In this document: piece after piece, positions 8,901-17,005 of the stretch
Numbering within the stretch: the stretch's first letter is position 1
Layout of the letters: each line of letters begins with the position of its first letter
DNA from: JAGXKT01 sp964531695
Lineage (GTDB): Bacteria; Planctomycetota; Phycisphaerae; SM23-33
Length of the DNA stretch: 64,000 nucleotides
Direction of reading: 5' to 3'
Assembly (NCBI GenBank): GCA_964531695.1
Contig: CAZHEH010000002.1
Span: forward strand, 1-64,000
Position numbers and translations under genes: made by a program
The notes under the pieces: generated by a model
Told to the model about the DNA's origin: nothing
The model's database searches: none
Seen by the model: only the letters and a program-made list of their open reading frames with translations

Positions 8901-10494
8901 GAGCTCCGGCGGTGCGATGGAGGTGAGCGACGCCCGGCTGGATGGCGAGCCGCTTGGCCGCGAGGCCGTCGAGATAACCTGGAAGGGATTGGAGTTGGGC
9001 GGGCGGCGGCTGTCGGCCGAGTCGGCCGACGTCGAGGCGGGCATCGCCACGGCCCACGTCCGCGGGCTGTCGCTTGACCTGGACAACCCCTTCCGCCCGG
9101 CCGGCAGCATCGAGGCCGAGGCGGACGTGCCCGCCGTCCGCGCCATCGCCGAAGCGTTCGGCGCGAACTGGCCCAAGATCGACGCCGAGCGGATGGAGCT
9201 GGACGCCTCCTTCGAGCCGGCCGGCGAGGAGGTCCGCGGCAGCGGCACGCTTGTCCTGACGGAGGTGGCCGTGCCGGACCGTCCGGGCCTGTCCGTCGCC
9301 GAGATGCGCGTGGAGTACGCCGGCACGCTCGCCCCCGACACGCGCGTGGCCGATCTGGGCCGCCTGACGCTGAACTCACGGCCGCTGACGCTGGCGGTCT
9401 CCGGCACGATCGCCCACGGTGACGGGGACTGGCCCGTGAACCTGGAGGGCCGATATTCCGGCTCCTGGGAGCACCTGATGGCGATGCTGGACCAGGTCTC
9501 ACCCGGCCTGGGGCGGCAGCTCAGCATCGCCGGCAGCACGGGGGGAGATATCTCGGTCGTGGGCCCGGTGTACCGGAAGGGCGGCGAGCCGGTCTTCAAG
9601 GAGTTGCGGGCCTCGGGGCCGATCACGTGGGACACGGCCGACCTGCTGGGCGTCTCAGCGGGGGAGGCGGGCTTCGAGCCGCGGCTGGTGGAGGGGCAGC
9701 TCCATCTGCCCACGCACGCGATCGACGCCGGCGGCGGCAAGCTGCGGCTCGGGGGCAAGGTGGACTTCCGCGGCCCGGTCCCGGTCTACCATCACACGGA
9801 TGAGACTCAGGTCTTCGAGGGCATCGAGATTGACGAGGACGTCAGCCGCAAGCTGCTCAGCCGCTTCAACCCGATCTTCGCCGATCTGGCGGCCGCCCGG
9901 GGCGGCATCACGCTGACCACGCGGGACCTGTACCTTCCGCTGGCGAAGGATCAGCTCGACCGGGCGCGCGGCAGCGGACGACTGGAGTTCTCCGAGTTGG
10001 AGATGCGGGCCGGGGGGCTGCTGGCCCGCATCCTGACGATCCTGGGCGAGGCCGCCGGGGCCGAGATGATGCCGGCTCGCATCTCAGGCGTGGACTTCGT
10101 CATCCGGGACGGGCAAATCCACTACGACAACTTTCGTATCTTCCTGGGCGGGGACATGGACTTGGAGTTCTCCGGGGCGGTCGGCTTTGACGATGGACTC
10201 GAGCTGTCGGTCTCCGTGCCGATCTCGGCGACACTGCTGGAGAAGCTGGGCGTCGGCGGCAGGGCGCTGGAGTTCGCCGAGGTTCTCTCCGGCATTCGCG
10301 TGGAGATTCCCATCAAGGGCAGCCGACTGAAGCCGGGCCTGGACCTCTCCGGCGTGGACCTACGCCCCCTCGTGCAGGAGGCGCTGCGGCGCATCGCGCG
10401 GGACCGGCTGCTCGGGCCGCTCGAGCTGCCCCGGCCGGGCATCCGCCTGCCGCGACCCGGCCTGCAATTGCCCGGACGCGGGGAGGAGCGTTAG
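5902..10494 (+). CDS. Very large AsmA/TamB-like membrane-anchored protein
   Basis: The ATG at 5902 has AAGGAG 7 nt upstream and is preferred over an ATG at 5869. The 1530-residue product has one membrane segment near residues 37-55 (LIVAAAALILLVLLM), then a very long periplasmic stretch of repeated beta-rich modules. The C-terminal part (FNPIFADLAAARGGITL onward, with repeated DVRIRRG/IEGRYDL-type strands) is typical of AsmA-like proteins. Relatives of this superfamily (AsmA, TamB, YhdP) form long hydrophobic grooves that move lipids or assist outer-membrane biogenesis. No catalytic motif is visible, and a specific role cannot be assigned. Confidence 0.8.
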   Translation: MPETQSQPEAASDAAGPTPARAGRRRWAAFGWRRLGRRRWLIVAAAALILLVLLMPTILSSALGRSLARRVVNGRIHGTMDLDKLSIGWFGPCRLEGVKLLDPQGREVVHAQSVTYSNGVLGALGDALRFEELEIQEPRVTLYLGPDGRPSLLDAVARVEPVPEEEPPSLPRGRIVLAGASVRVVRPDGRQQSFGPIDAVFALQGAENVSGEATLRIAGTDLTAAYDIDGLTTDNSVSLAGSHGTVHVRTSGPMDATALMDLAGFSAPVQARVAVQEVRAKLNGGAMTAEFRLRASRMRPSGAAGDGMAADLSGRVATAGEAYDLRLDATSDAGRAHIEAEYTPGGEVSRLSPAVLVSAVMGRGRIRLPDAELSGSAEVDLTRLAREAPWLIRLVPGVELRSGTVRVEELHVTGGSEPSARLRFGLRDLDATRDGEPIPVPPVVGEADVALGPDGLSVALLKLESGFATLEGSGRLEEFSLTAEADLPALQRQLGSIFELGLTAESGTLTAEVDLHRTDDKQIAAKADFDARDVRIRRGETLYAGDHVRGFVDGAVDLEEGEPVRLRWTESFVKVDDEADVLASGYYALEDEVLSVDYEVRRLELAPGLARVRRWGAADPPPYEGTLTAEGSLLREGRGGALRIEVDSGRVQDLVLADETPGEPVTVELAGAYATNDEGVTATFDLADGFQRLQGEVRAPSPAAWREVDWAAVGRDLRAMRPVELPEGTVEMEGTLSVRRLRELLPMPLRVAEDYELTAGLIELQNLSVGGGARPSASGRVRVDTPSVRYKGAARRLKLLSVTFSADLGGEGVPDGKLEAATDFGALEARSDGRTVQGTYEKLDAGAALSWLGGLGLEVPAVSGTYGGSFRATQTEDGAWEYEIAAAGQDVAFRRGERSFREAKAELSARGRLAMVDGEPTEITVAEGDLTVPERLAAEIEGRYDLRTRSGGGSAVIRRADLASVTGWLASLGVVSPGDRTLTGTAEGTVSASRDAEGGVSSGGAMEVSDARLDGEPLGREAVEITWKGLELGGRRLSAESADVEAGIATAHVRGLSLDLDNPFRPAGSIEAEADVPAVRAIAEAFGANWPKIDAERMELDASFEPAGEEVRGSGTLVLTEVAVPDRPGLSVAEMRVEYAGTLAPDTRVADLGRLTLNSRPLTLAVSGTIAHGDGDWPVNLEGRYSGSWEHLMAMLDQVSPGLGRQLSIAGSTGGDISVVGPVYRKGGEPVFKELRASGPITWDTADLLGVSAGEAGFEPRLVEGQLHLPTHAIDAGGGKLRLGGKVDFRGPVPVYHHTDETQVFEGIEIDEDVSRKLLSRFNPIFADLAAARGGITLTTRDLYLPLAKDQLDRARGSGRLEFSELEMRAGGLLARILTILGEAAGAEMMPARISGVDFVIRDGQIHYDNFRIFLGGDMDLEFSGAVGFDDGLELSVSVPISATLLEKLGVGGRALEFAEVLSGIRVEIPIKGSRLKPGLDLSGVDLRPLVQEALRRIARDRLLGPLELPRPGIRLPRPGLQLPGRGEER

Positions 10495-10504
10495 GCGCAC
10501 AACT

Positions 10505-10537
10505 CGGCCCGGCCGCGTGGGCATCGCGACCGGGCCG
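10505..10537. terminator. Long GC-rich hairpin between convergent genes
   Basis: CGGCCCGG (10505-10512) pairs with CCGGGCCG (10530-10537); an inner CGCG/CGCG stem follows after one C-A mismatch, with a 7-nt loop. It lies between the ends of the AsmA-like gene and the LTXXQ gene and could stop transcription from both sides. There is no U run. Confidence 0.5.
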
Positions 10538-10571
10538 CCATGGCAGCAACGGGTGCGACCCGCCGGCGCCG

Positions 10572-11345
10572 CTACTCGTCGAGGTCCGGCATGGGTCGTC
10601 CGCCCGGCCTGCCCCGCCGCCCACGGAACCTTTCGCGCCGGTCGCCTTCGCCGCGCCGCCCTCGGGCCTTCTTGCGCATCTGCTGGAGACGCTCGCGCTG
10701 CTCATCCGTCAGGACCGCCTGGATCTTCTCGTGGGCCTCTTCGACGATGGCCTTGATCTCGGCCTTCTGGTCCTCGGTCAGCTCCAGCCGGTGCAGCGCC
10801 GCCAGCGGGGGCATGTGACCGCGACGGGCACCCATGCCCCCCGCGCCCGCCCGGGTCCGCTTGCGGGATTCATGCAGTTCCGAGAACTTCGCGGCCTTGT
10901 CCTCCGGCAGGGCGTCCACAATCCTCTCGTGAAGGTCCGCCCGCAGCTTGGCGCGGTCCTTCATCATCTCGCGCAGCTCCTCGCGGAGTTCCGCAAGCTC
11001 CTCCTCGTCGCCGTCGGCGCGGGCGGCTCGGATCTTCTCGTGCAGCGCCCGAGCCGCCTCGCGGTTCTCCTCGCGGTGCTCCGTGACGGCCTCACGGTGC
11101 TCGGCCCATGCCTCCTTGAGGTCGGCGACCTCCTCGTCGGTCAGGTCGAGCCGCTCGGCCAGCTTCTGGAGCATCCGCTCGGCCCGCTTGGCGTCTCCGC
11201 GGGGCCCGCGGCCGCGTGGACCCTCGCCTCGCATCGGGCGGACGTGCGGTCCGGCGGGTCCCTCGTCGCCCTGGGTCATCGCGACGCCCGCGACCAGCCC
11301 CACGACCACGAACATGCCAGCAATCGCCAATATGTGCCTTGACAT
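10572..11345 (-). CDS. Spy/CpxP-like periplasmic LTXXQ-motif protein
   Basis: The start is the second of two adjacent ATGs (11348 and 11345), which has a better spacing from GAGGAGG. The 257-residue protein begins with a signal peptide or anchor (HILAIAGMFVVVGLVAGVAM). It is mostly charged helix with two LTxxQ-type repeats, RLDLTDEEVADLKEAW and RLELTEDQKAEIKAIVEEAH, and a third LTDEQRERLQQM near the end. Spy and CpxP bind unfolded proteins or metals in the periplasm; CnrX and ZraP share the fold. The Arg/Gly-rich C-terminus is unusual. It stands alone, convergent with the AsmA-like gene. Confidence 0.8.
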   Translation of the reverse strand: MSRHILAIAGMFVVVGLVAGVAMTQGDEGPAGPHVRPMRGEGPRGRGPRGDAKRAERMLQKLAERLDLTDEEVADLKEAWAEHREAVTEHREENREAARALHEKIRAARADGDEEELAELREELREMMKDRAKLRADLHERIVDALPEDKAAKFSELHESRKRTRAGAGGMGARRGHMPPLAALHRLELTEDQKAEIKAIVEEAHEKIQAVLTDEQRERLQQMRKKARGRRGEGDRRERFRGRRGRPGGRPMPDLDE

Positions 11346-11525
11346 CATGCACCTCCTCGCTGTCTTCGGGCCGGTGGGCACGACGCCGTGCGCCAATCCC
11401 CGGCCGGGCAGTACAACGCGGGTCCGACGCGGCTATTGCTTCCGGTCGGCGACGTTCCGCGGGGCCGCGCGGTGGACACGCCAGGCGGGCGCCGGTATCC
11501 TCGCCGGCCGCCACGAGAGAATGCC

Positions 11526-12497
11526 ATGCCGAGCCAGTACGAGCAATTCGACCGCAGCCGCCTGGAACTCCGCCCGCTGTCCGACCGGGAGCACCTTGTG
11601 CGGGTGGAGGACCTGCTGGAGGTGGCCCGGCCGCCCCTGCCGTGTCACGAGCCCGAACTGCCCGCGGTCGCGGACGCCGTAGCGGCGGCCGTGCGGAATC
11701 GGGCCAGCGTCGTGCTCATGATGGGCGGGCACGTCATCAAGCAGGGGCTCGGCCGTTATCTGATTGACCTGATCCGCCGCGGCTGGGTCTCGGTGGTCGC
11801 CACGAACGGGGCGTGCACGATACACGATTACGAACTGGCCCGCATCGGCGCCACGAGCGAGCGTGTGGCCGAGACGATCCGCGACGGCAGCTTCGGCCTG
11901 TGGGCCGAGACGGGCGAGCTGAACGACGCCATCCGCGAGGGCGATGCCGAAGGGCTCGGCCTCGGCGAGGCGGTGGGCCGGTGCATCGCCCGGCGCGAAC
12001 TGCCTCACCGGGACGCATCCGTGTTCGCCGCTGCGTGGGAGTGCGGCGTGCCGGCGACGGTGCATATCGGCGTGGGCTACGACATCACACACGAGCATCC
12101 GAACTTCGACGCAGGCGCCGCCGGCCGGGCGAGCTACCGGGATTTCCTGACCTTCACGCGGGTGATGGAGAACCTGGAGGGCGGCGTGGTGCTGTGCTAC
12201 GGCACGGCCGTGATGGGGCCCGAGGTTTACCTCAAGGCGCTGGCGATGGTTCGCAACGTGGCCCGTCAGGAGGGCCGGCGGATTTGCCGCTTCACGGCGG
12301 CCGTGTTCGACCTGCTGCCGCTTGGAGGCGACTTGACGACCGAGGTGCCGAAGGACCAGCCCGAGTACTACTACCGCCCGTACAAGACGGTGCTCGTCCG
12401 CACCGTGGCCGACGGGGGCGAGAGCCACTACGTCCGCGGCGACCACAAGGCCACGCTGCCGAACCTGCACCGGCTGCTCGTGGAACGCCTGGGCTGA
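11526..12497 (+). CDS. Conserved protein, possibly deoxyhypusine synthase-like
   Basis: The 323-residue protein has no signal peptide and should be cytoplasmic. The stretch VVLMMGGHVIKQGLGRYLID followed by VVATNGACTIHDYELARIGA resembles the NAD-binding core of deoxyhypusine synthase-like proteins, which in some bacteria act on polyamines (homospermidine synthesis) rather than on eIF5A. Histidines in VHIGVGYDITHEHPNFD could bind metal or substrate. I cannot identify the catalytic lysine of true DHS, so the family call is tentative. The ATG at 11526 is preferred over an upstream frame-open ATG because the extra N-terminus is low-complexity. The gene appears monocistronic. Confidence 0.55.
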   Translation: MPSQYEQFDRSRLELRPLSDREHLVRVEDLLEVARPPLPCHEPELPAVADAVAAAVRNRASVVLMMGGHVIKQGLGRYLIDLIRRGWVSVVATNGACTIHDYELARIGATSERVAETIRDGSFGLWAETGELNDAIREGDAEGLGLGEAVGRCIARRELPHRDASVFAAAWECGVPATVHIGVGYDITHEHPNFDAGAAGRASYRDFLTFTRVMENLEGGVVLCYGTAVMGPEVYLKALAMVRNVARQEGRRICRFTAAVFDLLPLGGDLTTEVPKDQPEYYYRPYKTVLVRTVADGGESHYVRGDHKATLPNLHRLLVERLG

Positions 12498-12512
12498 GCC
12501 CGGCCGCTCGAA

Positions 12513-15053
12513 CTACTCGCCCGTCGGGGGCAGCATGTCCTCGCTGTATCCGGTGAACAGGCCCTGGTAGCGTTCGCCGCCGCCCTTGGTTTCGCGCCCG
12601 CGTGTTTCGCGTACGACGGGCTTGTACTTGGCCCAGAAGTTCCGCCACGTGCCGGAGAAGCCGGCGTCCTCGATGATGATGCTGGGCCGGCCGCCCGTTC
12701 CGCTGTTGGCGTAGAAGTAGCCGCCGAGCAGTTCGGTCAGGCCGCCGCCGGTGGTCATGATGTTTGCGCCCTTCTGCTCGGTCTTCATGCCGACGATGAC
12801 CACCCGCCCGCCGTGGTTCTCAAACCTCGCCTCGCCCTCGCCCGTTTCGTACTCGGTGTTGAGCTGCCAGAACCAGGCGTCCTGCTCGCGGATGCGGTAG
12901 TGCCCCAGCGTGTCCTCGGCGTACAGTTCGCCCGCGCCGGGCTCGTTCGTGTACTGTGGGCTTGCATCTACGACGTGCATCGTACCCGGCGAGGCGTGGT
13001 GCAGGCGGGCGGAGTGGAACCGCTCGACGACCAGCACGTGCTCCGGGTCCGGATGGTCGTAGACAAGCACCGGCCCGTCGTAATCGTCGTGCGGTCCGAT
13101 TCCGCTGTAGAGACCGAAGAGCCGCTCGACGTTGCCGCGGACATGCACCGGCGTGCGGACCCGGAGGACCCGCTTGTTCGGCACGTAGAGCGTCCTTGCG
13201 CCGGAATCGACGGCGGCCTGCACGGCCGGGCCCCAGTCGTCGCCCGCCTTGTGCTCGGCGAAGTCGAGGACGTTGACCCACTTGTCCGGCGCCTCGCGAG
13301 GCACCTTCGGCGGATCCTTCAGCGGGAGGTCCAGAGAGCGGCCCGGCGAATCGAACAGCGAGGTCTTCTTGCCGAAGACGATCTCCTCGACGTTCGGGCC
13401 TTCGGCGGCCGTCTCGCCCTCGAGCTCGATGGCGGCCCCGTAGCCGTCCACGGTGACATCGCGGTACAGCCCGTAGCCGCCGTGCAGGCGGATGGCGGGC
13501 GCTTCCGCGGCGCCGCCGGTCAACTCCGCGTCGACCAGGCAGACGATGCCGTTGGCGTCCATCGCCGGCACGCGGTTGGCGCTGCGGAGTCCGTCGATCC
13601 ACAGCATCTGGTTTCGGTTGTAGATGCCGACCTCGTTCTGGTTGCGGAGCATCAGGTCGCGGAACGTGATGCTGTACTGCCCGACGACGGAGTAGACGCC
13701 CTTGTCGAAGCCATCGATGGTGAGGTCCCGGATGAGACAGGGCCCTGGCCAGTTGTCGGCCAGCGACAGACCGGCCCAGCCGGCGCCGTCGCCGGAGCGG
13801 AGCGCGACGTTCGCCACGCTGCCGTGATTGTTCGAATGGTACGCCAGCGCGACCGCTCCCGGATTGCCCTTGCCGGTGTCGATGGTCAGGTCGTGCAGGT
13901 AGCTGCCGATGTTGTTGCCGGCCTTGCCCGTGGCTTCGGGCGTGAAGTCGCGCCAGGCGATGGTGACCACGCCGCGGGGCTTGTCGCCGTTCGTGTAGCC
14001 CTCGCAGCGGTCCCGGAGCTTGATGACCGTCCGCTCCGGACCTGCGCCCTGGACGAACAGGAACCGCGTCCAGCGGATCTCCCCACTGATCAGGTATTCC
14101 CCGGGCGGCACATATAACACGTGCTCCCGAAGCGGGACCGTGTTGGCGAGCTGCGCGAAGGCCCGGCGGAACGCCTCCGTGTCGTCCGCCTTGCCGTCCC
14201 CGACGGCGCCGAAGGCCAGCTTGAGGTCGATGTAGCCGCTGTCCGGCGGCATCACGACCGCCTCGGATGTGAACTCGACACCTTCGATCGCGTCCGGCCG
14301 GGCCCTCAGGAACTCCGTCCGCGGCAGCACGCCTCGGGTGAGTCGGATTTCGTCGATGCAGCCGAAGAAGGCCTTGCCGTCTTCCCTCGCGCCTCCGATG
14401 CGGAGTGCGCCATTGGCGAAGCTCAGCCCGGCCGGGCACTCCTTGCGGCTGACCTGGTAGTGGTCCAGCCACAAGGCCATTTCGCCCGCCTCGGCGTCGT
14501 AGACCAGCGCCAGGTGGCGCCAGCCGGGGTCGTCCTTACCCCGAATCCGGCCGGTGCCCAAGTAGTAGCCGGGGTTCCAGGTCGTCGGCGTGCCCTCCGA
14601 CGGGGCGAAACGTGCGCCCAGATACGTCTGGCGCCAGCGTGCCAAGTGTTCCGTGTGCAGCCCGGCCCGTTCGGGGTCGTCGCCTCCGCCGGCCAGCATC
14701 ACCAGCGGCACGCTGGCGGTCGGGTCGCGTGCCGGTGCGACGAACGCCTCCAGCGTGAAGCTGTGCAGCCCGTCCCCATCCCCGAGCGGTATTTCCACGA
14801 ACTCGGTTTCCTCGCCAAGGGCGAGCGACGTTCCGTTCTTGCGGGACACGCCCGCGACCGGATCGTAGACGTACGCCCCGGGGACGCTCGCAGACCACTC
14901 CGCGATCCCCTCCACCGTCATGCCGCGGAGGCGCACCGCCGCGCCCGGGCGGGGGCCTTCCAACCCCCAGTGACCGACGATGTCTTGGGATGAAGCGGCG
15001 GACGTCAGCAGAAGAGCGGGAACGAGCACACGGATTGGAGCGACTCGCTTCAT
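12513..15053 (-). CDS. Secreted LamG-domain plus pectate-lyase-fold (beta-helix) protein
   Basis: The start at 15053 gives a clean signal peptide (MKRVAPIRVLVPALLLTSAASSQ); an upstream ATG at 15122 would mask it. The 846-residue protein has a LamG/concanavalin-like domain at about 20-240 (SFTLEAFVAPAR, WRHLALVYDAEAGEMALWLD). A pectate_lyase_3-type right-handed beta-helix begins at about 270 (GAVGDGKADDTEAFRRAF, LYVPPGEYLIS). Such proteins bind and often cleave polysaccharides outside the cell. Catalytic residues cannot be placed by eye, so it could be a lyase, a hydrolase or only a binder. No other polysaccharide genes flank it. Confidence 0.8.
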   Translation of the reverse strand: MKRVAPIRVLVPALLLTSAASSQDIVGHWGLEGPRPGAAVRLRGMTVEGIAEWSASVPGAYVYDPVAGVSRKNGTSLALGEETEFVEIPLGDGDGLHSFTLEAFVAPARDPTASVPLVMLAGGGDDPERAGLHTEHLARWRQTYLGARFAPSEGTPTTWNPGYYLGTGRIRGKDDPGWRHLALVYDAEAGEMALWLDHYQVSRKECPAGLSFANGALRIGGAREDGKAFFGCIDEIRLTRGVLPRTEFLRARPDAIEGVEFTSEAVVMPPDSGYIDLKLAFGAVGDGKADDTEAFRRAFAQLANTVPLREHVLYVPPGEYLISGEIRWTRFLFVQGAGPERTVIKLRDRCEGYTNGDKPRGVVTIAWRDFTPEATGKAGNNIGSYLHDLTIDTGKGNPGAVALAYHSNNHGSVANVALRSGDGAGWAGLSLADNWPGPCLIRDLTIDGFDKGVYSVVGQYSITFRDLMLRNQNEVGIYNRNQMLWIDGLRSANRVPAMDANGIVCLVDAELTGGAAEAPAIRLHGGYGLYRDVTVDGYGAAIELEGETAAEGPNVEEIVFGKKTSLFDSPGRSLDLPLKDPPKVPREAPDKWVNVLDFAEHKAGDDWGPAVQAAVDSGARTLYVPNKRVLRVRTPVHVRGNVERLFGLYSGIGPHDDYDGPVLVYDHPDPEHVLVVERFHSARLHHASPGTMHVVDASPQYTNEPGAGELYAEDTLGHYRIREQDAWFWQLNTEYETGEGEARFENHGGRVVIVGMKTEQKGANIMTTGGGLTELLGGYFYANSGTGGRPSIIIEDAGFSGTWRNFWAKYKPVVRETRGRETKGGGERYQGLFTGYSEDMLPPTGE

Positions 15054-15589
15054 GACGGGTCCTTTCGGGAGCGCCGGCGGCGGGGCGGCAGATGGTCTCG
15101 GCCGTTTCGCGCATTGTAACACGGGGGATGGGCGGCTGTGGCGGCCGCCTCAGCTCAACTGTCCAGAGGCGATCGAACCCAGTCGCTCGATCTGCGGTAG
15201 AAAACTTGCGACGGACGCTTCCGACGGAAGCCGGGCAGCCACAAGCGGCTACGCGAGGGGGTGGCGAATCTGTCGGAGGATTCCGAAAATGCCGCGGCAG
15301 AGTCCTTGCATTGGCTCTTGCGAGGTTGATACAATTGACAGCAATAAGTATCAGCCAGTTCTTGCGTGCGGGGCCGGGTAGGCGTTCAGGAAGCGAAGAG
15401 GCGCCGTGGCAGGAGCCGGGGCATAAGCCCTACGTATTCTGACTTTTACGCATGGAGGCGATGGCCTGTGGACTAACAGGCGGGCCCGGCAGTTCGGTCG
15501 CTGTTCGTTCGACGGTCAAGGGGATATCGGCCCTTTGGTCGCCGAGTCCGGCGGGACGGAACGGGACGCCGCCACATCGAGGTGAAGGG
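15054..15589. other. Gene-free stretch upstream of the HicB-like gene
   Basis: No protein gene or RNA gene is recognised. The region contains one good promoter-like sequence (15306-15335). An open frame from 15452 extends the HicB-like gene upstream but has no domain and no good ribosome site. Confidence 0.4.
15306..15335 (+). promoter_or_regulatory. Sigma-70-like promoter
   Basis: TTGCAT (15306-15311) and TACAAT (15330-15335) are separated by 18 bp in a locally AT-richer stretch. It points towards the HicB-like gene about 255 nt downstream, leaving room for an untranslated leader or a small RNA. Confidence 0.45.
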
Positions 15590-15787
15590 ATGAAGCTCAG
15601 CATCCGGATTATTCGCGACGAAGAGGGCAACTTCGTAGCTGTTTGCCCGTCGCTGCCCGGTTGCCAGAGCCGCGGACCGACGCGCGAAGAGGCGGAACGG
15701 AATCTGGAGGACGCCATTCGCGGGTACATCGCGGCGATGAACAACTTCGTGCCCGAGCACCTGGATCACGACGTGCTTACCGCCTGA
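15590..15787 (+). CDS. HicB-family antitoxin-like protein (orphan)
   Basis: The 65-residue protein starting at 15590 (GGTGAAGG just upstream) is a compact HicB N-terminal fold: MKLSIRIIRDEEGNFVAVCP, then LPGCQSRGPTREEAERNLEDAIRGYI. Classical HicB proteins carry a further DNA-binding domain and are encoded beside the HicA toxin. Here the C-terminus stops after about ten further residues and no HicA (a double-stranded-RNA-binding-like toxin of about 60 residues) is found on either side. It may be a solitary HicB-like protein, which is common in bacteria. Confidence 0.8.
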   Translation: MKLSIRIIRDEEGNFVAVCPSLPGCQSRGPTREEAERNLEDAIRGYIAAMNNFVPEHLDHDVLTA

Positions 15788-15900
15788 AGTCGGCGGGAGG
15801 CAGGACGTGCATTCAGCGCCGGAGACACGACGGGCGCGACCACGGAGGGCCGCACGGGCCTGAAGCATGGAGGCGTGTTTCCGGCGTGCGGGGAATATGC

Positions 15901-16815
15901 CTATCCGCGGGGGTGGAACTTCCTATGTATCGCCTTGATGCGTGACGCATCCACATGGGTGTAGATCTGCGTCGTGGCGATGTCGGCGTGTCCGAGCATC
16001 TCCTGAACGCTCCGGAGGTCGGCGCCATGCGAGAGCAGTTGCGTCGCGAAGCAGTGCCGCAGCGTGTGCGGCGTGACGCGAGGCCCGAGTCCGGCCCGGC
16101 GGACGTACTTCCGCACGATGCGGAAGATGTCCTCGCGCCCGAGCGGGCGGCCCGTGCGGGACAGGAAGAGCACCGGCTCATCCGGACGACGCAGCACGCC
16201 GGGCCGCTCCTGTTGCATGTAGTAACGTATGGCTTCCAGCGCCCGGCCGGCCAGGGGCACGATCCGCTCCTTGCTGCCCTTGCCCAAGACCCTCAGCACG
16301 CCGAGGCGCTCGTTGACGTCGGAGGCGAGCAGCCCGGCCGCCTCGCTCGCGCGGAGCCCGGCTCCGTAGAGTACGTAGAGCAGCGCCCGGTCCCGCCCGG
16401 CGAAGGTATCCTGCTCGGGGTTCGGGCCGCTCAGGAGACGTTCCAGCACCTCCTCGCCGAGCACGGTCGGCAGGCGGTTCCAGCTCTTGGGGGGCTGGAT
16501 GGCCTCCGTAACGTCCCGCTCAATGACGCCTTGCAGCACCAGATAACGGGAGAACATCCGCGCGGCCGCCAGAGCGCGCGAAATGGACGCGACGCTGAGC
16601 CCCTCGTCCCGCATCGAACGCAGGAAGTCCTGGATGTGCCGAGGACGCAAGTCGGCCGGTGCGCGAACCTCTCCCGCCAGGGCGCGAGCCAGCCGCTTCA
16701 GGTCGCGGCCATAGGCCAGACGGGTGTTCCGCGCGAGGCCGCACTCGATTTGCAGGTAATCGAGGAAGTCGGCGATGTGTTCAAGAAGCCAGCCGGGCGA
16801 TGTCTGTGGGGTCAT
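15901..16815 (-). CDS. xerD: Tyrosine recombinase XerD/XerC
   Basis: The 304-residue recombinase has the family's usual length and presumably resolves chromosome dimers at dif. The SAM-like core-binding domain covers about 1-105 and the catalytic domain about 115-300. All catalytic residues are present: Arg155 (GAGLRASEAAG), Lys182 (GKGSKERIVPL), His250 and Arg253 (TPHTLRHCFATQLL), His276 (EMLGHADIATTQ) and nucleophile Tyr285 (IYTHVD). Its start lies inside the end of the small cysteine protein gene (35-nt overlap). XerC and XerD cannot be separated with certainty here. No transposon ends or integrated element flank it, so a housekeeping role is more likely than a mobile one. Confidence 0.92.
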   Translation of the reverse strand: MTPQTSPGWLLEHIADFLDYLQIECGLARNTRLAYGRDLKRLARALAGEVRAPADLRPRHIQDFLRSMRDEGLSVASISRALAAARMFSRYLVLQGVIERDVTEAIQPPKSWNRLPTVLGEEVLERLLSGPNPEQDTFAGRDRALLYVLYGAGLRASEAAGLLASDVNERLGVLRVLGKGSKERIVPLAGRALEAIRYYMQQERPGVLRRPDEPVLFLSRTGRPLGREDIFRIVRKYVRRAGLGPRVTPHTLRHCFATQLLSHGADLRSVQEMLGHADIATTQIYTHVDASRIKAIHRKFHPRG

Positions 16816-17002
16816 GGGCCGCGTTTGCCTTCCGGCGGGTCAGCTCGAGATAGATGGGGCATCGCCGGTACTGCCCGGCGCACCGGGTGAAGGCGTGGGT
16901 CAGGTTGGCCAGCGTCAGGTCCGATGCACAACGGGGATTCGCGGCGTTGACGAAGGGGCACACGGGCAACTCCCGGGTCTGCGGCCGACATCTCTGCTGC
17001 AT
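16781..17002 (-). CDS. 73-residue protein with four conserved-looking cysteines
   Basis: This small gene fits between the upstream membrane-protein stop (3 nt away) and xerD, whose start it overlaps. The four cysteines Cys15, Cys25, Cys41 and Cys48 (spacing C-x9-C-x15-C-x6-C) sit in VCPFVNAANPRC, AFTRCAGQYRRCPIYLEL. They could hold a zinc ion or an iron-sulfur cluster. There is no signal peptide or membrane segment. Spacing and operon position argue that it is expressed, but I do not recognise a named family. Confidence 0.65.
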   Translation of the reverse strand: MQQRCRPQTRELPVCPFVNAANPRCASDLTLANLTHAFTRCAGQYRRCPIYLELTRRKANAAHDPTDIARLAS

Positions 17003-17005
17003 CCC

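Noticed and set aside
6250..9057. A long minus-strand frame inside the AsmA-like gene
   Set aside because: It is His/Gln/Arg-rich with no domain; the plus-strand frame has a signal/anchor and the expected beta-rich modules.
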